NCBI RefSeq assembly: GCF_014201145.1
Contig: NZ_JACHDP010000001.1
Location: 1,736,001 to 1,800,000, forward strand
Length of the DNA stretch: 64,000 bases
Source of the DNA: Micromonospora parathelypteridis
Lineage (GTDB): Bacteria > Actinomycetota > Actinomycetes > Mycobacteriales > Micromonosporaceae
Direction of reading: 5' to 3'
Shown: positions 54,038 to 62,780 of the stretch, piece by piece
Layout: each line of letters begins with the position of its first letter
How positions within the stretch are numbered: the stretch's first letter is position 1
Position numbers and translations under genes: made by a program
Notes under the pieces: model-generated
Database searches by the model: none
Told to the model about the DNA's origin: nothing
Seen by the model: only the letters and a program-made list of their open reading frames with translations

Positions 54038-54053
54038 TCTTCTGCTGCTCGTA

Positions 54054-54086
54054 GAACGGCCCTCTGCCCAAGGCAGGGGGCCGTTC
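54054..54086 (+). terminator. Terminator hairpin after the phytanoyl-CoA dioxygenase gene
   Basis: A 15-bp stem (GAACGGCCCTCTGCC at 54054-54068 with 54072-54086, one wobble) and a 3-nt loop, 17 bp after the stop codon. Confidence 0.85.
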
Positions 54087-54229
54087 CACGTTCCGCGAGC
54101 CGCCACCCCTCGGGGCGAGCCCGTTCTGGGCCACCCGGCACCATACTGTCGGTAGCGTGGCGGGTGCGCAGGGTCGGGGCGCAGCGCTCCCGCCGCCCAG
54201 GGCGCGGGGTGGCACAGGAGGCAGCCGCA

Positions 54230-55432
54230 GTGACGTCCGCTCCGCTACCCCGGATCCTCCGCCGCCGCGGCGAGCCGGAGTATCCGACCTTCCTGGAGCT
54301 CTTCTTCGACCTGGTCTACATCTTCATGTTCTCCCGGCTCGCTGCCAGCCTGGCCGACAACCTGACCGTTCGAGGCGCGGCGCAGACCGCCGTCCTACTG
54401 CTGGCCGCCTGGTGGGTCTGGGTGCTGACCGCGTGGATCACCGACCTGTTCGACCCTCGGCTGCCGATCATCCAGGCCACCGTCCTGCTGGTCATGCTCG
54501 GCACCCTGCTGATGGCAATCGCGACCCCAGACGCCTTCGGCCGGTACGGGTGGCTCTTCGTCGCGGCGTACTTCGGCATCCACCTCACCCGTGACGCCGT
54601 TCTGATCCCCGGCACCCGGATGAACCGTCCGATCCAGGCCAGGAGCATCCGGGTGTTCTTCTGGTTCGGCATCACCGTGGCGCCATGGGTGGCCGGAGTG
54701 TTCGTGGAGGAGACGGCTCGGCTGGTGCTCTGGTCGCTCGCGGTGGCGGTCGACCTCGGCTCGGCCCGGTTCGGCTGGCCGACGCCGTGGCTGGGGCGTA
54801 CCGAGCTCGCCAGCCAGATCTTCACCGGGGTGCACCTCTCCGAGCGGCATCGGGCGATCTTCATCGTCGCGCTCGGCGAGTTGATCCTGAACACCGGCAT
54901 GGGGCTGGCCGGCAGCGGATTCACCGCCGGCCCGGTGGTCACCTGTGCGGTCGCGTTCGTCAGCGCGGTCCTGCTGTTCCAGCTCTACTTCCAGCGGGTC
55001 CAGCGGATCCTTGCCCCACCGGGTGTCGCAACGGTCGAACGGGTCCGCTCCGGCACCTCCACCTCGTACACCCACCTGGTCATGGTGGCCGGGGTGGTGT
55101 TGGTCTCGACCAGCACCTCGATAGTCGTCGACCGACCGTTCGGCCGCGCTCCGGTCGAGTTGCTCGCCGCCATCCTCGGTGGACCGGTCCTGTTCCTGCT
55201 CGGCAGCGTCCTGTTCGATGCCGTGGTGACCGCCCGGATCCTCTGGTCCCGGGTGCTGGCGATCGTGGCGCTGGCGATCGTGGCGCTGTGCGCTCTGGTG
55301 GGGCCCGACACGTTCCTGCGCAAGCCGCTGACCGCCCTGGTGGTAGCGAACCTGGTCCTGCTGCTCACCCTGGTCTGCGAAGAGTTGGCCGCGCGCCGCG
55401 GACCGGTCGGAGCTACCGCATCGACACCATGA
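54230..55432 (+). CDS. LtrA-family multi-pass membrane protein (copy 2)
   Basis: A 400-residue LtrA-family protein. The family signature is YPTFLELFFDLVYIFMFSRLAASL, followed by about ten helices. GTG at 54230 has an AGGAGG site 8 nt upstream and gives a short cytoplasmic start (VTSAPLPRILRRRGEPEYPTF); a start at 54164 would add 22 residues. Internal HLSERHRAIFIVALGELIL and TAWITDLFDP are conserved in the family. Its 3' end lies 17 bp from that of the convergent third copy. Function unknown. Confidence 0.88.
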   Translation: MTSAPLPRILRRRGEPEYPTFLELFFDLVYIFMFSRLAASLADNLTVRGAAQTAVLLLAAWWVWVLTAWITDLFDPRLPIIQATVLLVMLGTLLMAIATPDAFGRYGWLFVAAYFGIHLTRDAVLIPGTRMNRPIQARSIRVFFWFGITVAPWVAGVFVEETARLVLWSLAVAVDLGSARFGWPTPWLGRTELASQIFTGVHLSERHRAIFIVALGELILNTGMGLAGSGFTAGPVVTCAVAFVSAVLLFQLYFQRVQRILAPPGVATVERVRSGTSTSYTHLVMVAGVVLVSTSTSIVVDRPFGRAPVELLAAILGGPVLFLLGSVLFDAVVTARILWSRVLAIVALAIVALCALVGPDTFLRKPLTALVVANLVLLLTLVCEELAARRGPVGATASTP

Positions 55433-55449
55433 GGGGCCGCCGCGAGGAG

Positions 55450-56643
55450 TCACCGCCGCATCGGCGGTGCCGGCATACGCGCGTGTCGACGGGTGCTCAC
55501 CAGGTTCGCCACGGCGATCAGGGCCAGCACGGTCATGGCGAGCAGCGCGACCACGATCGGCGGCAGCAGTGGCGCCGCCGGCGCCACGCACGCCAGCAGC
55601 AGCAGCCCGCCCAGCCGGGACCGCGAGATCCGCCCGAACACGGTGAAATCGAGTACGCCCCGCCCGGCCAGGTACAACGCGGGGCTGCCGAGGATGACCG
55701 CGGCCCACGACGGCGGGGTCTCGCCCCACGGGCGGCCCACCACCAGGTGACTGGTGACCGCCGCGCCGACGATTCCGGCCACCATGATCAAATGGGTGAC
55801 CGCGGCGAACTGGGTGAGCAGCGCCGGGTTGGTCGACCGGGCGATGGCGTCGGTCAGCAACTCACCAGCGCGGTAGGTGTAGATCCGCCACATCAGCACC
55901 ACGGTGCCGAACACCACCGCCAGTGCCCAGGCTCGTTCCAGCGTGACATCGCTCGTGCTGAAGGTCGTTCCGGTCACGAAGAGCGCGACACCGAGCGCGA
56001 CGATGACGAACTGCCGGTAACGCTCGGCCACCCGCCCGCTGACCAGCCGCCAGTCGCGCGCATGTGAGCGGCCGATCCCGGGCACCGGCCAGCCGAACCC
56101 GGCCGCGGAGTACTCGACGACGACCGCGAGCGCCCAGATCGGCAACTGGCCCGAACCGCCGACGAGTGCCCCGCCGATCCAGCCGACGCCGGCGATGGAC
56201 TCCCAGGTCAGGATCCGGATACTGCCGGGAAGCAGGGTCTTGGCCGAGGGGGCGAGGGCGTAGTAAGCGGCGGTGCTGAAGTGGATGAACAAGTACGCGA
56301 TCGCAAAGAGCAGCGCGCGATCACCGTACGCATCTGTCGCGACCGCGGCCAGCAGCAGGCTGGTCGCCGCCACCCAGATGATCTGTCCCTGCCCCGACGG
56401 GCGGGCCAGGTCGATGGCGTCCGCGCCCCATACCGTCAGCGCCCAGATCATGCTGAACGCGAGCAGCAGCACCAACGTCTCGGCGACGCCGATCCAGGTC
56501 GGGTTGTTGGCCAACAGATTCGCCAAGGTGACCAGCGCGAAGACGTAGACGAGGTCGAAGAAGAGCTCCAGGAACGCCGGACGCTCCAGGTCCGGGTCGG
56601 CTGGTGGGGCCGCCCCAGCACCACCGTCCGTCGCCATCGACAT
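55450..56643 (-). CDS. LtrA-family multi-pass membrane protein (copy 3)
   Basis: A 397-residue LtrA-family protein with signature RPAFLELFFDLVYVFALVTLANLL and about ten helices. It has VSGRVAERYRQFVIVALGVALFV in the position of the conserved SERH...GE segment of copy 2, with the Glu of GE replaced by Val. Starts with ATG at 56643. It is convergent with copy 2, so the two are not an operon. Whether copies 2 and 3 came from local duplication cannot be told, as they share only the family core. Confidence 0.87.
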   Translation of the reverse strand: MSMATDGGAGAAPPADPDLERPAFLELFFDLVYVFALVTLANLLANNPTWIGVAETLVLLLAFSMIWALTVWGADAIDLARPSGQGQIIWVAATSLLLAAVATDAYGDRALLFAIAYLFIHFSTAAYYALAPSAKTLLPGSIRILTWESIAGVGWIGGALVGGSGQLPIWALAVVVEYSAAGFGWPVPGIGRSHARDWRLVSGRVAERYRQFVIVALGVALFVTGTTFSTSDVTLERAWALAVVFGTVVLMWRIYTYRAGELLTDAIARSTNPALLTQFAAVTHLIMVAGIVGAAVTSHLVVGRPWGETPPSWAAVILGSPALYLAGRGVLDFTVFGRISRSRLGGLLLLACVAPAAPLLPPIVVALLAMTVLALIAVANLVSTRRHARMPAPPMRR

Positions 56644-56804
56644 CGCGCTTCACCCGGCCCCCCGCCGCACGCCCTCGGTGGGGACATTACGGGCAACGGC
56701 CCTCGGTCAGCCCCGTCATCCGGTTCTTACGGCCGAATCCAATGGCTCGCCCGCCGACTGTCCCCGCCTGGACCGGAAGGCCGGGTGTCGTCGCGGCACC
56801 TCGG

Positions 56805-57446
56805 TCAGCGCCGAGCGGCGAGGCGACGGCGGGCCTTCTCGCGGATCTTCTCCGGCAGGTCCTCCGCGTCCAGCAGCCGGGGCAGCAGCTCCGGCTCCAG
56901 GCTCGTCGCCCGGAACACCTCACCGATGGTCACGCCGTGCGCGGGCCGCTCCACCACCTCGACCGGGTCGCCCGGACCCACCTCCCCCTCCCGCAACACC
57001 CGAAGGTAGGCGCCGGGCAATGCCCGGGCGGTGAACCGCTTGATCAGATCCGGTACGCCCCAGTAGCCGGCGAAGGTGGTGCAGGGCGTACGCGGCTTGG
57101 TGACCTGGAGCAGGGCAGCGCCGACCTGCCACTGCTCGCCGATCACCGCGCCGGTCACGTCGACCGCGTACGTGGTCAGGTTCTCACCGAACCCACCGGG
57201 CCGTACGGCCCGACCCAGCTCGGCCGCCCACCAACCGGCGTCCTCCTCGGCGTAGGCGTAGACCGCCTGGTCGGGGCCGCCGTGATGGGCCCGCTCTCCG
57301 ATGAAGTCACCGACCACCCCGTCGAAGCGGACCAGCACCGGCCCGTCGACCGGCCGCTTGTCGATGCCGCTGCGACCGCTCGCGTCGCCGGCCCACTCCG
57401 CCTCGGTCACCACGCCGAGGTTCACCGCTGCCACCCTGCCCGTCAT
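56805..57446 (-). CDS. MOSC-domain protein (YiiM-like)
   Basis: A 213-residue MOSC-fold protein. MOSC domains are found in molybdenum cofactor sulfurases and in N-hydroxylated-base reductase proteins such as YiiM/YcbX. Landmarks: GDFIGERAHHGGPDQAVYAYAEEDAGWWAAELGR, GGFGENLTT and KPRTPCTTFAGYWG with the conserved Cys. The C-terminal three-helix part (EPELLPRLLDAEDLPEKIREKARRRL) is the YiiM-type 3-alpha domain. ATG at 57446. Its substrate is unknown. Confidence 0.9.
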   Translation of the reverse strand: MTGRVAAVNLGVVTEAEWAGDASGRSGIDKRPVDGPVLVRFDGVVGDFIGERAHHGGPDQAVYAYAEEDAGWWAAELGRAVRPGGFGENLTTYAVDVTGAVIGEQWQVGAALLQVTKPRTPCTTFAGYWGVPDLIKRFTARALPGAYLRVLREGEVGPGDPVEVVERPAHGVTIGEVFRATSLEPELLPRLLDAEDLPEKIREKARRRLAARR

Positions 57447-57501
57447 GACGGCCAGCTTAGGCCTGGTTCATGCGGGCGGCCGACCTGCGGCGGGTCCGCA
57501 C

Positions 57502-58332
57502 TCAGCCCTTGACGGCGCCGGCCACCAGGCCGGAGACCATCCGGCGCTGCACCAGCAGGAAGAAGATGATGACCGGCAGGGTGAACAGGGTGGACGCGGC
57601 CATCACCGGGCCCCAGTTGGTGTCGTCCCGGCCGAAGAAGAAGGTCATCGCCACCGGCAGCGTGTAGCTCCCCTGATCGTTGATGAACGTCAACGCGAAG
57701 ATCAGCTCGTTCCACGCCGTGATGAAGGAGAAGATGCTGGTGGCCACCAGGCCGGGCGCGACCAGCGGAAAGAGGACCCGACGGAAGGTCTGGGCCCGGC
57801 TGGCACCGTCGATGGCCGCGGCCTCCTCCAACTCCTTGGGCACCGCGGCGACGAAGCCGCGCAGCATCCAGACCGCGAACGGCAACGAGAAACCGAGGTA
57901 CGTGAGGATCAGGCTGGGCAGGGTGTTGTAGAGCCCCAGCCGCTGGATCATCAGGAAGAGCGGGATGACCAACGCCTCCAGCGGGATCATCTGCACCACC
58001 AGCAGCATGATCAGAAAGCTGGTGCGCAGACGGAAGCGGAACCGGGCCACCGCGGTCGCGGCGAGCAACGCGACCAGGCCGCTGAGCACCACAGTGGAGA
58101 CCGCGACCAGCACGCTGTTGAGGAAGAAGTCGAAGAAGCTGACTCCGGGGATCAGGTTGCCGGTCAGGATTTCCCGGTAGTGCGCCAGCGTCGGATGGGT
58201 CGGCACCGGCTGCGGGGTGGCCGAGAAGATCTCGTTGCTCGGCTTCAGCGAGGTGGAGATCATCCAGTAGACCGGGAACGCCGCGAAGAGCGCGACCAGC
58301 AGCCCGGCGGCGTTGAGGGCGACCTTCTTCAC
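57502..58332 (-). CDS. Carbohydrate ABC transporter permease (MalG-like)
   Basis: A 276-residue inner-membrane permease of the carbohydrate uptake transporter-1 family with six helices. The EAA loop is EAAAIDGASRAQTFRRVLFPLVAPG. GTG at 58332 overlaps the TGA of the MalF-like gene (GTGA), so the genes are coupled. It forms a channel with the MalF-like protein and receives substrate from the lipoprotein encoded upstream. No ATPase is encoded here; a shared MsiK-type ATPase elsewhere is likely, as known in actinobacteria. Confidence 0.93.
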   Translation of the reverse strand: MKKVALNAAGLLVALFAAFPVYWMISTSLKPSNEIFSATPQPVPTHPTLAHYREILTGNLIPGVSFFDFFLNSVLVAVSTVVLSGLVALLAATAVARFRFRLRTSFLIMLLVVQMIPLEALVIPLFLMIQRLGLYNTLPSLILTYLGFSLPFAVWMLRGFVAAVPKELEEAAAIDGASRAQTFRRVLFPLVAPGLVATSIFSFITAWNELIFALTFINDQGSYTLPVAMTFFFGRDDTNWGPVMAASTLFTLPVIIFFLLVQRRMVSGLVAGAVKG

Positions 58333-59315
58333 GACTCGTCCTCCTGCCTGAGCACCATCCGTACGTAGAAGCCGGTGACCACCAGCAGGATCAGCGTGAG
58401 GATCACCGCGATGGCCGCGCCGAGTCCGTACTTCGGCGGCGGAGAGAAAGCTTCGGCGTACGAGTAGATGGCGAGCATGAACGTTGGCCGGTCCTGGGTG
58501 CCGCCGGCCAGCACGAACTGCTGGGTGAAGACCTTGAAGTCCCAGATGGTGGAGAGCACGATCAGGATCCCGAAGACCGGGCGCAGCAGCGGGAAGGTGA
58601 TCTTCCAGAACACCCGCCACGGGCTGGCGCCGTCCACCCGGGCCGCCTCGTGCAGCTCACTCGGCACGCTCTTGAGACCGGCGAGCACGCTCACCGCGAT
58701 GAACGGGAACGAGTGCCAGACCACCACCAGAGTGAGAATGGCGAAGAAGAGCAGTGGCGAGTTGAACCAGCCGTAGCCGGTCCAGTCGCTACGACCGAAC
58801 AGACTGTTGGAGAGCCCGTCCGGCAACGCGTTGAACAGCCACGTGACGAGGCCGCTCGTGTCGTCGAAGATCCACTTCCAGACGATGGTGCCGGTCAGTG
58901 CCGGCGTGGCCCAGGCGAGCATCACGCAACTGGCCACGAAGGTCGCCATCTTGCGGCCGAGCCGGTTGAGCAGCAGCCCGACCAGCGTGCCGAGGACCAT
59001 CGTGAGCAGCACGTTGGCCGCGGCGAACAACACCGTGTTGCGCAGCACGGTCAGGAAGAACGGATCGGAGAGGATGTCGGCGTAGTTGCCCAGCCCCACC
59101 CACGGCCACTCTCGGTCGCCGCGCAGTTGCCGGACGCTGTTCAGCCGGTAGAAGGACATCGCCACCACCTGGCCGAGCGGCCAGAGCAGCAGCACCCCGA
59201 TGATCACCAGTGCGGGCAGGAGCAGCAGGTAGGGCAGGCGGTCCACCCGGCGACGCCGCCGCGCGGGGGTCTCCCGCGCGGCGGCCGTCTCCGGCACCTC
59301 GGTCAGCGTGGTCAC
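58329..59315 (-). CDS. Carbohydrate ABC transporter permease (MalF-like)
   Basis: A 328-residue permease with six main helices. An extended cytoplasmic N terminus (ETAAARETPARRRRRVDRLPY) precedes the first helix. The EAA loop is EAARVDGASPWRVFWKITFPLLRP. GTG at 59315 overlaps the stop codon of the upstream binding-protein gene by 4 bp. It is the partner of the MalG-like subunit in a CUT1-type sugar importer. Confidence 0.93.
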   Translation of the reverse strand: MTTLTEVPETAAARETPARRRRRVDRLPYLLLLPALVIIGVLLLWPLGQVVAMSFYRLNSVRQLRGDREWPWVGLGNYADILSDPFFLTVLRNTVLFAAANVLLTMVLGTLVGLLLNRLGRKMATFVASCVMLAWATPALTGTIVWKWIFDDTSGLVTWLFNALPDGLSNSLFGRSDWTGYGWFNSPLLFFAILTLVVVWHSFPFIAVSVLAGLKSVPSELHEAARVDGASPWRVFWKITFPLLRPVFGILIVLSTIWDFKVFTQQFVLAGGTQDRPTFMLAIYSYAEAFSPPPKYGLGAAIAVILTLILLVVTGFYVRMVLRQEDES

Positions 59316-60598
59316 TTGGCGTTGAGGATGCTTTCCATCTCACCGGCCGCATCGGCGGTAGCCTTCTCGACCGTCTTCTGACCCTTCATGACCGAGCTGT
59401 TCATCGCCTGGGTCACCGTCTTGGTACGGCTGACCTCCACCCACTTCGGGGTGAGCGGCGTGAGCTTGGTGTTCTGCATGGTGGTGGCGAACGCCGCCAT
59501 CACCTTGTCGTTGGCGTACGTGTCACCCGCGACGAGATCCTGGTAGACGGGGAAGAAGCCGAGGCTGCTCGCGAAGCTCTGCGCGTTCTTCTTGTTCAGC
59601 AGCACGGTCAGGTAGTCCCAGGCCAGGTCCTGCCGCTCGCTGTCCTTCCAGATCGCCACGTCCGAGCCGCCCGCGAAACCGGGCGCCGCCTTGCCGTCCG
59701 GGCCGGGGATCGGGAACGTACCCCAGACCTTCTCGATCTCGGGGTTGTCCTTCTTGATGGCGCCCTGCTGCCAACTACCGGCGAACGCCATCGCCGCCTT
59801 GCCGGTGGCGAACTGGGTGCGCGCGTCGATCTCGTTCCAGCCTGCCGCTGCCGGCGGGGCCACCTTGTGGACGGTCACCAGGTCGGTCCAGAACTTGACG
59901 GCCCGCTGCGCCTCGGGCGTGGTGTAGCCGGACTTCCAGGCGCCGCCCTGGTTGCTGGCGATCTCGCCGCCGGCCCCCCAGAGGAAGGAGTAGAAAGGCA
60001 GCTCGGAGTTGCCCGGCAGGGCGATGCCGTAGGTGCCCTTCTTCTTCGCCTGCACGGCCTTGGCCACCGTGACCAGGTCGTCCCAGGTCTTCGGCGGCTG
60101 AACGCCCGCCTCGGCGAACCAGTCCGTGCGGTAGTAGATCGCCCGGACGCCCGCGTACCACGGCACGCCGTACTGCTTGCCGTCGAGCTGCGCGTTGCGC
60201 ACCAGGTCAGGCAGCAGGTCCTTGCTGTCGGCCCAGCCGCCCATCCGCCCGCTCACGTCGGCGAGCGCCTCCTGGGCAGCCCAGCCCTGAGTCTCGGTGT
60301 TGCCCAGCTCGGTGACGTCCGGCCCCTCGCCCCCGGCGAGCGCCGCCTGGAACTTCTTGGGCGCCTCGAGCCAGGGAATGTACTGCACCACCACGTCGGT
60401 GTCGGGGTGCTTCTGGCGGAACTCGGCCTCGACCCCGTCGAGGAAGGCGTTCTGCGCGTCGCCGCCCTCGCCCATCATCCAGACCGTGAGCTTGCTGTCG
60501 TCAGCCGCGTCCTCACCGGAACCCCCGCAGCCGGTCAGCACCATCGCGGCCGAGGCCACCATGGCGGTGACCGGGGCCAGCCGCTTCCACCTGTTCAC
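59312..60598 (-). CDS. Sugar ABC transporter substrate-binding lipoprotein
   Basis: A 428-residue extracellular solute-binding protein of family 1. The signal ends in the lipobox LTGCGGSG; the mature part has the two-lobe pattern with KLTVWMMGEGGDAQN, GEGPDVTELGNT and later AWDYLTVLLNKKNAQ. GTG at 60598 has GAGGGGAG 7 nt upstream; a GTG at 60604 is too close to that site. It is the first gene of a binding protein-permease-permease operon. The sugar cannot be predicted; there is no adjacent glycosidase or LacI-type regulator. Confidence 0.92.
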   Translation of the reverse strand: MNRWKRLAPVTAMVASAAMVLTGCGGSGEDAADDSKLTVWMMGEGGDAQNAFLDGVEAEFRQKHPDTDVVVQYIPWLEAPKKFQAALAGGEGPDVTELGNTETQGWAAQEALADVSGRMGGWADSKDLLPDLVRNAQLDGKQYGVPWYAGVRAIYYRTDWFAEAGVQPPKTWDDLVTVAKAVQAKKKGTYGIALPGNSELPFYSFLWGAGGEIASNQGGAWKSGYTTPEAQRAVKFWTDLVTVHKVAPPAAAGWNEIDARTQFATGKAAMAFAGSWQQGAIKKDNPEIEKVWGTFPIPGPDGKAAPGFAGGSDVAIWKDSERQDLAWDYLTVLLNKKNAQSFASSLGFFPVYQDLVAGDTYANDKVMAAFATTMQNTKLTPLTPKWVEVSRTKTVTQAMNSSVMKGQKTVEKATADAAGEMESILNAK

Positions 60599-60764
60599 GC
60601 CCACTCTCCCCTCGCGCCGCCTGGAACTAACCTTCTCCGCCGCACCTTAGTACGAAGAATTCCTTTACGACAGTGGGCGGGGCTGGCCGAAATCGTGGCG
60701 ACCGTACCGCAGAAGCCCGACGAGTGCCGCCGTGACATCGGGCCGAAGTTGGGCACATAGCACG

Positions 60765-60796
60765 AAAGAGCGCCCGGCCAGGGCCGGGCGCTCTTT
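60765..60796 (-). terminator. Terminator hairpin downstream of the first glsB-like gene
   Basis: A perfect 15-bp stem (AAAGAGCGCCCGGCC at 60765-60779 with 60782-60796) and a 2-nt loop, 88 bp after the stop codon of the first GlsB-type gene and before the sugar transporter operon. Confidence 0.85.
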
Positions 60797-60818
60797 CCGG
60801 TAGTGCGGTCTTGCCAGT

Positions 60819-60892
60819 CCTGCTGTCTTCCAGGTGATGCCAGGTCGTTATCGGGCCTGCTGTCCCGCAGGCGATGCCGAGTCGTTATCGGG
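60819..60892. repeat. Tandem 37-bp duplication at the 3' end of the first glsB-like gene
   Basis: Two adjacent 37-bp units (60819-60855 and 60856-60892) begin CCTGCTGTC and end GTCGTTATCGGG, with about six differences. The second unit contains the stop codon of the GlsB-type gene (60885-60887), so the gene end has been duplicated. Confidence 0.85.
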
Positions 60893-61169
60893 TGACGCTG
60901 CGGCGGCGACCCACGCCAGCCACCAGCGCGACCGCGACGGCCGCGACGACAACCTGCACCAGCAGCTCGCCCCAGTCCACGCCGTTCGTCTCGGTGGCGA
61001 TGCCGATGGCCCGCGCCAGCACGGTGCCCAGCAGAGCCGCGCCGACACCAATCAACAGGTGCAGCCAGATCGGCATGTTCTGCCGGCCCGGAACGACCAG
61101 GCGGCCGAGCGCGCCGACGATGAGACCAACAACGATCGCAGTGATGATGCCCCACACGGTGAGCTCCAC
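60885..61169 (-). CDS. GlsB/YeaQ/YmgE-family stress membrane protein (copy 1)
   Basis: A 94-residue membrane protein of the transglycosylase-associated GlsB/YeaQ family with three helices: VWGIITAIVVGLIVGALGRLVVPG, LLIGVGAALLGTVLARAIG and LLVQVVVAAVAVALVAG, ending in a basic tail RRRSVTR. The family's members are stress-induced; the biochemical function is unknown. GTG at 61169 with an AAGGAGG site 6 nt upstream. It is nearly identical to the copy at 61955-62239. Confidence 0.88.
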   Translation of the reverse strand: MELTVWGIITAIVVGLIVGALGRLVVPGRQNMPIWLHLLIGVGAALLGTVLARAIGIATETNGVDWGELLVQVVVAAVAVALVAGVGRRRSVTR

Positions 61170-61450
61170 GGCCACCCTCCTTCAAGAATGTCTGACACAC
61201 GATGTGTGTGCTTCCTGTCGTGACCGCTAAGTGCCCGCCCCACCGAAAATCCAAACCGACTCCGGCCACCAAACGATCACGACTTGGCCGACAGGAACAC
61301 GTTCCACCGCCCACCTCCGCGCAGGCCCCACGATGTCGACCGGCCACCGTGGCGACCAGCCACCCGCCCAGGCCCGCGGGGCCACGGCCCCCGCCCCGGC
61401 CACCCGACCACCCAGCCACCCGGCACCCGGCACCCGGCACCCGGCCACAT

Positions 61451-61524
61451 GATCAACACAAGGTCGCCGACATTGCGGTATGAGCCCGGGCTGACACCCC
61501 CACATCGCCGAAACAGAGTCGATC
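61451..61524. repeat. 74-bp GATC-bounded intergenic palindrome, copy 3
   Basis: It starts and ends with GATC, is exactly 74 bp, and contains GGTCGCCGACATTGCGGTAT on the left and CACATCGCCGAAACAGAGTC on the right. It matches copies 1 and 2 in size and core. It lies in the 785-bp gap between the two glsB-like genes, which has no gene. Confidence 0.8.
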
Positions 61525-61596
61525 ACGGTGGGGCGCGCCAGAAAGGCCCGCCGAGAGGGCCCCAGCCGTCCACCCCTTCAAGACACCCGACCGGAA

Positions 61597-61670
61597 GATC
61601 AACACCAGATCACCGACATTGCGGTATCAGCCCGGGAAGACACCGCCACATCGCCGAAACGGAGTCGATC
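61597..61670. repeat. 74-bp GATC-bounded intergenic palindrome, copy 4
   Basis: Again exactly 74 bp from GATC to GATC, with ATCACCGACATTGCGGTAT and CACATCGCCGAAACGGAGTC. It is the closest relative of copy 3, 146 bp from it, suggesting local duplication. Confidence 0.8.
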
Positions 61671-61738
61671 CTGGTGGGGCGCCAGAGAGGGCCGACGCAG
61701 GCCCGGGCCGTGTGACCACACAGGACGCCGGGCCAAGA

Positions 61739-61818
61739 GATCATCACCAGATCGCCGACATTGCGGCATCAGACCCACAGGGACACCCCCACTTCGCCGA
61801 GAGGGAGCGGAGCCGGTC
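61739..61818. repeat. Degenerate GATC-bounded palindrome, copy 5
   Basis: It starts with GATC at 61739 and carries AGATCGCCGACATTGCGGCA, but the right arm is decayed (CACTTCGCCGAGAGGGAGCG) and the outer GATC has become GGTC. It is 142 bp after copy 4, about the same spacing as copies 3 and 4. Confidence 0.65.
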
Positions 61819-61954
61819 ACGGCGATCCGGTGCACCGGAGGCACGCGGACAGGCACGGCGATCGGCCACTGCCGGGATGAACGCCGATGGGCGCCCGACC
61901 TGTCGGTCGAGCGCCCATCCGGGGTGTTGCGGTGGTACGTGGTAGTGCTCGGTG

Positions 61955-62239
61955 TTATCGGGTGACGCTGCGGCGGCGACCCACGCCAGCCACCAGCGCG
62001 ACCGCGATGGCCGCGACGACGACCTGCACCAGCAGCTCGCCCCAGTCCACGCCGTTCGTCTCGGTGGCGATGCCGATGGCCCGCGCCAGCACGGTGCCCA
62101 GCAGAGCCGCGCCGATACCGATGAGCATGTGCAGCCAGATCGGCATGTTCTGCCGGCCGGGGACGACCAGGCGGCCGAGCGCGCCGACGATGAGACCAAC
62201 AACGATCGCAGTGATGATGCCCCACACGGTGAGCTCCAC
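61955..62239 (-). CDS. GlsB/YeaQ/YmgE-family stress membrane protein (copy 2)
   Basis: A 94-residue membrane protein differing from copy 1 by three conservative residues (Val/Ile, Leu/Met, Val/Ile) and, by eye, by about nine bases in 285. GTG at 62239 with AAGGAGG 6 nt upstream. The upstream region is also duplicated: the shared block runs about 90 bp beyond the start codon and includes the inverted repeat ACACAC-GAT-GTGTGT, a candidate operator or promoter element. Roles of the two copies may overlap. Confidence 0.88.
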   Translation of the reverse strand: MELTVWGIITAIVVGLIVGALGRLVVPGRQNMPIWLHMLIGIGAALLGTVLARAIGIATETNGVDWGELLVQVVVAAIAVALVAGVGRRRSVTR

Positions 62240-62522
62240 GGTCGTCCTCCTTCAAAGAATGTCTGACACACGATGTGTGTGCTTCCTGTCGTGACCGCTA
62301 AGTGCCCGGGCCGCCGAAAACCCAAACCGACTCACCTGACAGGACGAAGCCGGGCGTCAATGTCCAACGGGTGCGTCGGTTGGCGCGGAAGCGCGTCCAC
62401 ACAGGTAGGAGCCCATCTCGTCGACCCATTCGGCCCGCGACGGCGTTCCAAAAAAGTTCCGCCGCCGCGGTCATACTCCCGCCGTCAGCAACCAGCCGGC
62501 ATCCACGACGGGCGAATAGACC

Positions 62523-62709
62523 GGTCGAGGCAGCCCGGCCGAGCAGACCGACCGACGCAACGGGTCGACGAGACCGGTCGAGGCAGCTCGACCGAAGCAG
62601 ACCGGCCGAGGAGCCTGCTGAAGCAGGCCCACCGGAACAGCCCGCCCGAAACAGTTCGGTCGAGGCAGCCCGGCCGAAGCAGGCCGACCGAGGCAACGGG
62701 TCGACGAGG
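62523..62709. repeat. Degenerate direct repeat of about 51 bp
   Basis: Two copies (62523-62573 and 62658-62709), beginning GGTCGAGGCAGCCCGGCCGA and ending GCAACGGGTCGACGAG, differ at a few positions; the sequence between them holds shorter variants. The 62240-62946 gap has open frames on both strands, but none has a ribosome site or a natural composition. Confidence 0.7.
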
Positions 62710-62780
62710 AGCCCGTCGAGTGGGCCCGACCACACAGAGGGCCCGACCGCACGGGGCAACCTGACCGCATAACGAGACCG

